From Diadema setosum (lineage: Eukaryota > Echinodermata > Echinoidea > Diadematoida > Diadematidae): a DNA stretch of 64,000 nucleotides. Shown piece by piece: positions 57,553-64,000 of this stretch. The translations under genes were made by a program, and so were the position numbers. Below the pieces are notes generated by a model that saw only the letters and a list, made by a program, of their open reading frames with translations, made no database searches and was not told where the DNA came from. Position 1 is the stretch's first letter. Each line of letters begins with the position of its first letter. The stretch covers positions 31,132,170 to 31,196,169 of the forward strand of contig CM067064.1 of NCBI GenBank assembly GCA_033980235.1, in the 5' to 3' direction.

Positions 57553-58140
57553 TTTAAAATGTAATCATATAGGCAAGTTTATTCAAGAACCAAAACCGGG
57601 GAGAACAAAACTGGAATGCACAAGCCCAAAAGTCTTCAGACCAGATCAAGAAGAGTGAAGATATCCAGATCTTATGAGGAGTTCATGCAGCAGTATGCAT
57701 GGCAAACAAACAGTTAGAATTTGTAGTAAGAAAAAAGCAGTGGTACGAAGGGCTTCAATTTTGTTAATCTGCGCAATGAGAAATAAGTCTCTTATTAACT
57801 CGGAGGAGTAACAGGGGGAGGTCGGGAGAGAGTATCTTTCACATGACAGAGTAAAGAGAAACGCAAACAAAAGTTGTTAGTCAACTAGTCTCTGCCAAAT
57901 CAGTGGCGAGAAATGGAAAAAAAAAAAAGAATATAATAATGACTTTGAAGTAATTGACAACATATCAATAATGGCATTTTAGATATGTTGCTAAACGATT
58001 TATTTTCATCGATTCTTTTAAAACCAATTCCTAATCACTTTAAATGAAGACGAGTTGCCAAAACTCTTCATTTAGGGGTTTTTTTTTTGTAACTATCGTT
58101 ATATACTATGAAAAGATAACACCTGAAATTCCATAGGAAT

Positions 58141-58602
58141 ATCTGCGCTAAACTAATGCTCGAATTCACAGTGTATTTCTGCGCTCAACTAACGCTCGAA
58201 TTCATTGTTGAATTTCAGCGCAAAAATGCTCGAATTCCCTGTGTATTTCTGCGCTCAATTAACGCTCGAATTCACAGTTGAATTTCAGCGCAAAACTAAT
58301 GCTCGAATTCCCTGTGTATTTCTGCGCTCAACTAACGCTCGAATTCACAGTTGAATTTCAGCGCAAAACTAATGCTCGAATTTCTTGTGTATTTCTGCTC
58401 TCAACTAACGCTCGAATTCACAGCTGAATTTCAGCGCAAAACTAATGCTCGAATTCCGTGTGTATTTCTGCGCTCAACTAACGCTCAAATTCCCGTTGGT
58501 TTTCTGCACTGAACTAAAGCTCGAATTCCCTGTGTATTTCTGCCCTCAACAAACGCTAGAATTTACGGTTGAATTTCAGCGCAAAACTAATGCTCGAAAT
58601 CA
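58141..58602. repeat. 36 bp array, right, inverted
   Basis: TGTATTTCTGCGCTCAACTA + ACGCTCGAATTCACAG units, the reverse complement of the left array. Here the + strand gives the 12-residue repeat. One unit near 58215 is shortened. Confidence 0.93.
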
Positions 58603-58650
58603 AATTATATCTTTGCGAAAGATATGTGCTGAAATTCCATGTAAATTAAT

Positions 58651-58897
58651 GATATCACAAATTGGAATTAGTGATATCACAAAATGTATTTCTTGATATC
58701 AAGAATGTGAATTCGTGATATCTCGAATTGAATTCGTGATATCACGAATTGAATTTGTGATATCACTAATTCGATTTCGTGATATCAAAAATTGGTTTTA
58801 CGTGATAAACTAATGGGTATTTGTGATATCAAAAATTGAATTTGTGATATCAGAAATTCGAATTTTTGATATCACGAAAGGGAATTCGTGATATCAG
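58651..58897. repeat. GATATC array, right
   Basis: Eleven GATATC sites with spacing like the left array. It holds one odd unit, TGGTTTTACGTGATAAACTA (58786-58812), related to the odd unit of the left array. Confidence 0.93.
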
Positions 58898-59381
58898 AAA
58901 ATCTTTTTTAAAAGTAATATGGCTTGCCATAAGGACGAGGGGTGTAAGTTTGCACCCCATGTACGAGGATAGTCTAGAGAATCCTAGACCTTCTTGTTTT
59001 TTATCCAAACGATCAGTGGGAGATCAGTATTCATGGTATATGGATGAATACATTACTTTTTTGATGTCGCTGAAGTCGCCTTCTTCGTGAGTTACAGTAT
59101 AACTGCTCAGTCGAGTCTGTGGCGGCGAAGTCTACTTCATTGCGGAATACATGTATTACCTGAAATAGATATCAGTAAGTCAAAGACTTGTAGAGAGCCG
59201 TTCAATGGATCCAATCCTGAGCCTGAGGAGTTTCATGTTATGTATGCACGGGGTCGGGTCAATTTATGCAATCCGGATGAAATTTGTTATGTTTCCGTTT
59301 CCAATGATCATTCGCAGCTTCCACACAAAGACTACTCCAACAATTTGCTGCTCTCTGCATGGCTGTAGTTCGACACCTTCA

Positions 59382-59415
59382 TTTAAACAGGGAGGTGAGC
59401 ACCTCCCTGTTTAAA
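59382..59415. repeat. Perfect palindrome TTTAAACAGGGAGGTG
   Basis: Sixteen bases, two spacer bases (AG), then the exact complement. AGGGAGGT.ACCTCCCT recurs at 59638-59654, and CAGGGAGGTGA with its complement and a 7 base loop recurs at 61258-61286. Confidence 0.95.
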
Positions 59416-60068
59416 CTTATGACCTCGTACTTGAGAAACGCCCTATGGGTTGAGGTAACCCATGTTACCTCGAAAATAGACGACAAAGCTACAATCATTG
59501 AAAATGAAAAAGAGGAAAAAAAAAACATGTGACAGAATGATAGGGGGTTGAAATGAAAATGCGTGTATTGTGTGAAATGAAATCTTGTTCCTGACAAAGG
59601 ACGGAGCATAATTAGTCTGACAGCATTACTGCTATTGAGGGAGGTCACCTCCCTGCCGCTTTGTAATGATTTCAAGGGCAGTGATGAACGTGTGTGTCTG
59701 TGTGTGTGATTATTAGTTGAACAGCATAATCGGTGCTTCTTCTTTCTTTTTTCATGTCGATGAAGGGCAATCGTCAATCAGTTGCTATAAAAGCAACTCG
59801 ACCCTGGAATTCATTAATCTGAATAAATACGCAGGCTGTACCTTTTTGCATAAAAGAATACAATGTATAGAACCAGCACTGGCTGTCCGGAGGGGTCTTG
59901 GTAGCGGGTCCAGTGGATACGACGCCTGTCTGTTACAGTTATAATCAGAAGATCGCTACTTCGATTCCATCCTAAGTATAAGATTATGCATTCCCATAAT
60001 TTTTTTCTCCTTTTTTTTTCATCATGGCTACTTATACTACTTTGCATTTATTATGTATATGAACATAT

Positions 60069-60190
<122 letters not shown>

Positions 60191-60280
60191 CGCAAGACAG
60201 TAGTATTCAATGCGTCGGTCCAAACGTAGCATCTTCTTTCTCTTCCCTTTATCTTTTTTTTTTAAGCGTTCGTCCATATA

Positions 60281-60646
60281 TTAAAGGTCCTGTTTACCTT
60301 TGGGAGCAATGATTTGATTTTTTTTCAAGATATTACATTCATGCATATGTATAGGTCTGTAATATCGCAAAACATCCTAACATGTAAAGTTTTCGCATTG
60401 AAACCTAAAATATAGGGAGATATCAATATTTTTCTCAAAAAACCATAACTGTAGACGGTTTAGTCTGGAAACATTTTTGTTGTAATCATTGTTCACATTT
60501 TGTATATTCAACAATACTTAACATCGATTATACGGATTCAAATTTTTACAGTGGTTGTTTCTTACCCTAACTCACATTTTGGAACTACCTTAAAGCACTA
60601 ATGCTGGGTTTTTGTTTCATCTGCAAATGGTTAATAATGCCTTTAA
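60281..60646. mobile_element. TTAA element, AGGTCCTG family, uninterrupted copy
   Basis: TTAAAGGTCCTGTTTACCTT at the left and AATAATGCCTTTAA at the right, 366 bases. Closely similar to the outer parts of 31148-32066 in the same orientation. Confidence 0.85.
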
Positions 60647-61092
60647 AGGAAAGAGGAAGAAGAAGCTACGTCTGGACCAGGGTAGAATACTATACTGTCT
60701 TATACACCTAGGATGTTATATTATTTAGACCTATACGCCTATAGGTAATATACTCCATAGTATAATATGCGTACAAGAGAGTACATACGCCGTATTATAT
60801 AATACGCAGTAGTACATTATAGTGTCTCCACTATTGGAAGTTATAAAAGTTGGCACTTTTTTTTGCATCTAAACATTGATATACAATGTAATACATTCTA
60901 TAAAAGGGCTATAACAGAGATGTTGCTCTATATATTATCCAGGTCTTTAGTACATGCATGGATAACGTTTGGTGACCTCATTGTGCATAATTATGACGTC
61001 ACTCGTCGGATTGTTCCATCAGATCAGACATTTAGCAGAATTATTCTTCCGTCATTGAGTCTTTGATCGAAAGCCACAACCGTGACCTTATA

Positions 61093-61154
61093 ATGATAAT
61101 CGTCGTCTGCACTCTGACTCTACTCGTGCTTGCTGATGCACGTAAAAAGAGTTG
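61093..61154 (+). CDS. Candidate signal-peptide exon
   Basis: MIIVVCTLTLLVLADA followed by RKKS and a donor (TTG|GTATGT), phase 2. An upstream Met at 61063 is in frame. A hydrophobic start with a small residue at the end is typical of a signal peptide. The next matching exon could be 62477-62606, which would give a secreted peptide of about 63 residues. No family is recognised. Confidence 0.22.
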
Positions 61155-61204
61155 GTATGTTATAATGTACACACCAGAGTTTCAAATCGCTTTTACACAA
61201 GTCA

Positions 61205-61253
61205 GTTATCTCCAAAGAGGTTCTATTACATATAGAACCTCTTTGGTTATCTC
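61205..61253. repeat. 33 bp palindrome with 8 bp flanking repeats
   Basis: CCAAAGAGGTTCTAT (61212-61226), loop TACAT, then the exact complement (61232-61246). GTTATCTC stands on both sides (61205-61212 and 61246-61253). It looks like a minimal inverted-repeat insertion with a target duplication. Confidence 0.9.
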
Positions 61254-61257
61254 ATAC

Positions 61258-61286
61258 CAGGGAGGTGAGACGAAATCACCTCCCTG
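61258..61286. repeat. CAGGGAGGTGA hairpin
   Basis: Eleven base perfect arms around GACGAAA. Related to the palindromes at 59382 and 59638. Confidence 0.92.
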
Positions 61287-61484
61287 CTCATGCACAAGAT
61301 ATTATCATCAAAATGCGTTTTTGAAATTCGAGTCAGTGCCGGATATACACTACTGCTTTTGGGTTCGGTGAGAAGGTACATGCCCCTGGGATATTTGTAG
61401 TCTCGTGTGAGTTTTATGATTCTGTGTGTGTCTGTTTTTATTCAATACCTGTTTCATGTTCACAGTCTACACAGTCGCAAAACA

Positions 61485-61963
61485 TTAAAGGAGACCTCCG
61501 GATGATTTTCAGACTTGTACATCTGATCAACTATAAATTACTTATACTGGGGAGATGATACGGCGTTTCAGAATTTATAGTGATTGGGATGAGGAATAAG
61601 AATGTTTTCACTGAACTTCTAACAAATTGCAATGAACAATAATGATGACATGGCTGCCTCACCATAAGAATTGAGTTGGGGCTCAAGGAAGCAGAAAATA
61701 AGAGAAGGTCAGATGCATACACAGGTGAACGTGTTTAGCAAGCGGTATTGAAATGGAATGACACTGCTACATTTCTGAAATGTTATGTGAGTCTCCTACA
61801 GTGTATGTCATCATCCTTGTTCAGTGTAATTTGTTTTAGGGTTTTCAAAGTATGGTTTCTCTGCTCAATGACCACAATAAATTCAACAAATCTATACATG
61901 GAACTGTCGATTTATGTACTACATGATGTGAAATTGTTAAAATCGTATGGAATGCCCCTTTAA
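61485..61963. mobile_element. TTAA element, AGGAGACCTCC end
   Basis: TTAAAGGAGACCTCCGGATG at the left. The right end, read inverted, is TTAAAGGGGCATTCCATACG, so the termini agree only in part. Its right TTAA (61960-61963) is the left TTAA of the next element. Confidence 0.6.
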
Positions 61964-62350
61964 AGGGATGGTACAGTATTGGTGGAGATGAGAATTGGGC
62001 TTTTAACTTTTTGCGAGATACCAAGAAAACATTTACGACATAGTACAGAGCATACCATTTTAAGAGGAATTCAAAGTTTATTTGATGAAAATCGGGTTTG
62101 GAATGACTGAAACATAAAAAAAACAAAGTAAAACAAAGCGATCGTAATAAAGTGTGGGTCCCACACTTTATTAGAATCGCTCTTTTTTGGATATCTCAGC
62201 CATTTCAAAACCAACTTTCATCAAATAAACGTTGAATTCCTCATAGAATTACATGCTCTTTCATATTTCAGAAGAGGTTTCTAAATCTCACCAAAAAAAA
62301 TGTTAGAAACCTGAAATTAGGTCTCAACCAAAACTATACGATCCCTTTAA
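61960..62350. mobile_element. TTAA foldback element, GGGAT family, copy 3
   Basis: TTAAAGGGATGGTACAGTAT at the left, ACTATACGATCCCTTTAA at the right. Internal TTTATTTGATGAAAATCGG and its complement, as in 26875 and 38982. The centre GTGTGGGTCCCACAC is a palindrome. Confidence 0.88.
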
Positions 62351-62476
62351 GACGTCTGTGTATTCAACGTGTCCGTTTTACGGTCCTCCCCCACCCCCTC
62401 CTCCTCCTCCCCCCCCCCCTCCCCCTCCCCTGTCTTCCGTCTCGATTTGGTTCACATCTTTCGTCCTTCACGTCAG

Positions 62477-62606
62477 CAATGGGGAAAAAAGGTCTCCAGT
62501 ATACACGGGACGCATGGACATCAACTTCCTCACGCATTACGTCCTGCGAGAGCAATCCGTGCCTTTATACAGTAGTGTTATAGTGTTGCGCGGGTCTTGT
62601 TCATAA
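62477..62606 (+). CDS. Candidate second exon of a small secreted protein
   Basis: Follows TCCTTCACGTCAG, enters in phase 2 and reads NGEKRSPVYTGRMDINFLTH, then YVLREQSVPLYSS and VLRGSCS before TAA. The phase fits 61093-61154. Only the reading frame and splice sites support it. Confidence 0.2.
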
Positions 62607-64000
62607 AGCAACCATTCAAAATGTACCACTGTATTTTCGTGTGTTCAATATATAGGACATCTGTATAATGACACAGCCCCTCAATCGGTCAGTGATTCTA
62701 GTTCAGTACACATGCATCAGACTGGTACCATGTACTTTTCGTTTCACATGTGGCTGGCCTTTCAAGTTTCTTTGGCACTGCATAATATGACTACTGTATA
62801 ATCATTAGACTGACGCTGCAATATCAGGGGCAGAAAAGAAAAAAAAAACCCACAAAAGTAATTGTTTTTAGCGCATACCCGACAAACTGCGTCCTACGCA
62901 ATCATTGTCGTCAACATTGTCTGACACAAGGTATATGTTGTTTGTTCCATTGAGGTCTCGACACCCAGGCATCCTTCACAGAATAATTGTACAAAAAGAA
63001 TAGAAAAGACTAAAGAAAAGGGCTTTTCTATAAGCAATGTGTGTGCGTTAGGTAGGATATCACTTAAGGGTGATGTAAAACGAAAATGGGCGACGATCCA
63101 ATTTACATTAAAAAGGGCGACGCTATAATACCAAGGTCGATATATTCGTCGAAAACCACATTTCAAAAAACGCTTTTGGTGAACAAACTGGTATAACCAC
63201 GGTAACAGGTGACTCTATTATACGAGCTGATGACACCGTCAAATCAACTAATTTGCACAGGTGGTTTCCAGTACGTACCATGCATTATTATCACGGGTCC
63301 GGAAAAACATTAGTAATTATACAACGAGGTATATACCTATACATCTTGACAACTTTCTCCTTTTATGAATCCGATCGTCTAATTTCAGTACTCTACTTCT
63401 CAGATTCAAATATTAGACACTGGGTGTGGATGGGCTTGATCTTCACTCTCATACATGCATATGATTCTGTTCACTAATTTTGTCAATTGATGTGAGAAAA
63501 AAGTGATATGCAGAATATGCAACATAGACTATTATATTGTATAATTCGTCATAATATGCTAAACATATCATCGCCTTATATCATTTCATACGCACCATGT
63601 TTTGGTAGAAATGGATCGAGAAATTGTATAATGTCTTTTATGCATTTCTGGATTCCTAAACATAAGGAATTGCGTGTTTGTAACATGCTCGTATGTTGAC
63701 TTGCAGTTGTACTTACAAAGAAACAATCATTGATCATTCAAGTTTCTATGACTGCAACATAACTATATAGCAGCCATCGCACATTCGCGCAAATTTATTC
63801 ATTGTGTTTTGAACACATTTTCACGTGAATAATCATGACATTGAGTGTAAGGATCGCCCAACGACGACAAATCACAGATAAATCCAGTGATAAGACAATT
63901 TCATCCCTTCATACTGAATTAAAAAAAAACAAAAAGCTGGAAAGTAATAAACATTGATGAGCTGAACAGTACAGTCAGTCTGAATCAAAGAATCTTATAG
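62607..64000. other. Right end of window, nothing supported
   Basis: Unique-looking AT-rich DNA. Short open frames on both strands have no protein similarity that I can see. No repeat or RNA gene was noticed. Confidence 0.5.

Larger units (their letters stand above)
55575..58970. mobile_element. 3.4 kb composite foldback (TU-like) element
   Basis: The outer ends are inverted: ACATGGGGTGCACAC and GTATGGCAAGCC at the left (55582-55702) against GGCTTGCCATAAGGACG and GTTTGCACCCCATGTA at the right (58921-58963). Inside come, on each side, an array of GATATC units and then an array of 36 bp GAATTCGAGCG units, around a unique centre of about 1.25 kb (56880-58130). Sea urchin TU elements are foldback transposons with tandem repeats in the outer part of the inverted arms, and this layout fits that class. 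No transposase is seen, so it would need help from elsewhere to move. Confidence 0.8.

Noticed and set aside
59087..59368. 93-codon open frame on the + strand
   Set aside because: Looks partly protein-like, but another frame is open across the same bases and no family is recognised. It ends just before the palindrome at 59382.

Overview
This is a window of nuclear DNA from an invertebrate animal. It is AT-rich, has long GT-AG introns and many microsatellites, and is packed with short foldback (inverted-repeat) mobile elements. The only gene I can identify with confidence is a complete or almost complete RRN3 (TIF-IA) on the + strand: 16 coding exons from 4797 to 43764 that give about 599 residues when joined. 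Protein similarity to human RRN3 runs through all exons. The style of the repeats (a foldback element with tandem-repeat arms like the TU elements of sea urchins, TTAA-bounded elements, poly-T/poly-G junction tracts) suggests an echinoderm such as a sea urchin or sea star. That assignment is inference.

Layout. 1-4792: upstream DNA with a degraded 1.9 kb inverted-repeat element, a very young 0.75 kb hairpin (3158-3905) and a small MITE. 4797-43764: RRN3. Its two largest introns (14281-19305 and 20209-32636) and the introns after exons 13, 14 and 15 hold most of the repeats: three copies of a roughly 0.9-1.0 kb palindromic element, a pogo/Tigger-type MITE, hAT-like and Harbinger-like MITEs, tRNA-derived inverted repeats, and a chain of three TTAA-bounded elements that abut at shared TTAA sites. 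43765-55570: intergenic DNA with a purine-rich tract just after the RRN3 stop, a dispersed repeat with internal tandem units, nested foldback elements and long AT and GT microsatellites. 55575-58970: a 3.4 kb composite foldback element with two nested layers of satellite arrays. 58970-64000: short perfect palindromes, more TTAA elements, and one weak candidate for a small secreted-protein gene.

There is no operon-like cooperation between genes. RRN3 is the only confident gene and the rest is mainly the history of transposable elements. The most unusual features are the composite foldback element, the TTAA-sharing element chains (with a nested insertion whose empty site survives in a second copy in this window), the palindromic element family, and several small perfect palindromes that look like minimal elements or excision footprints.
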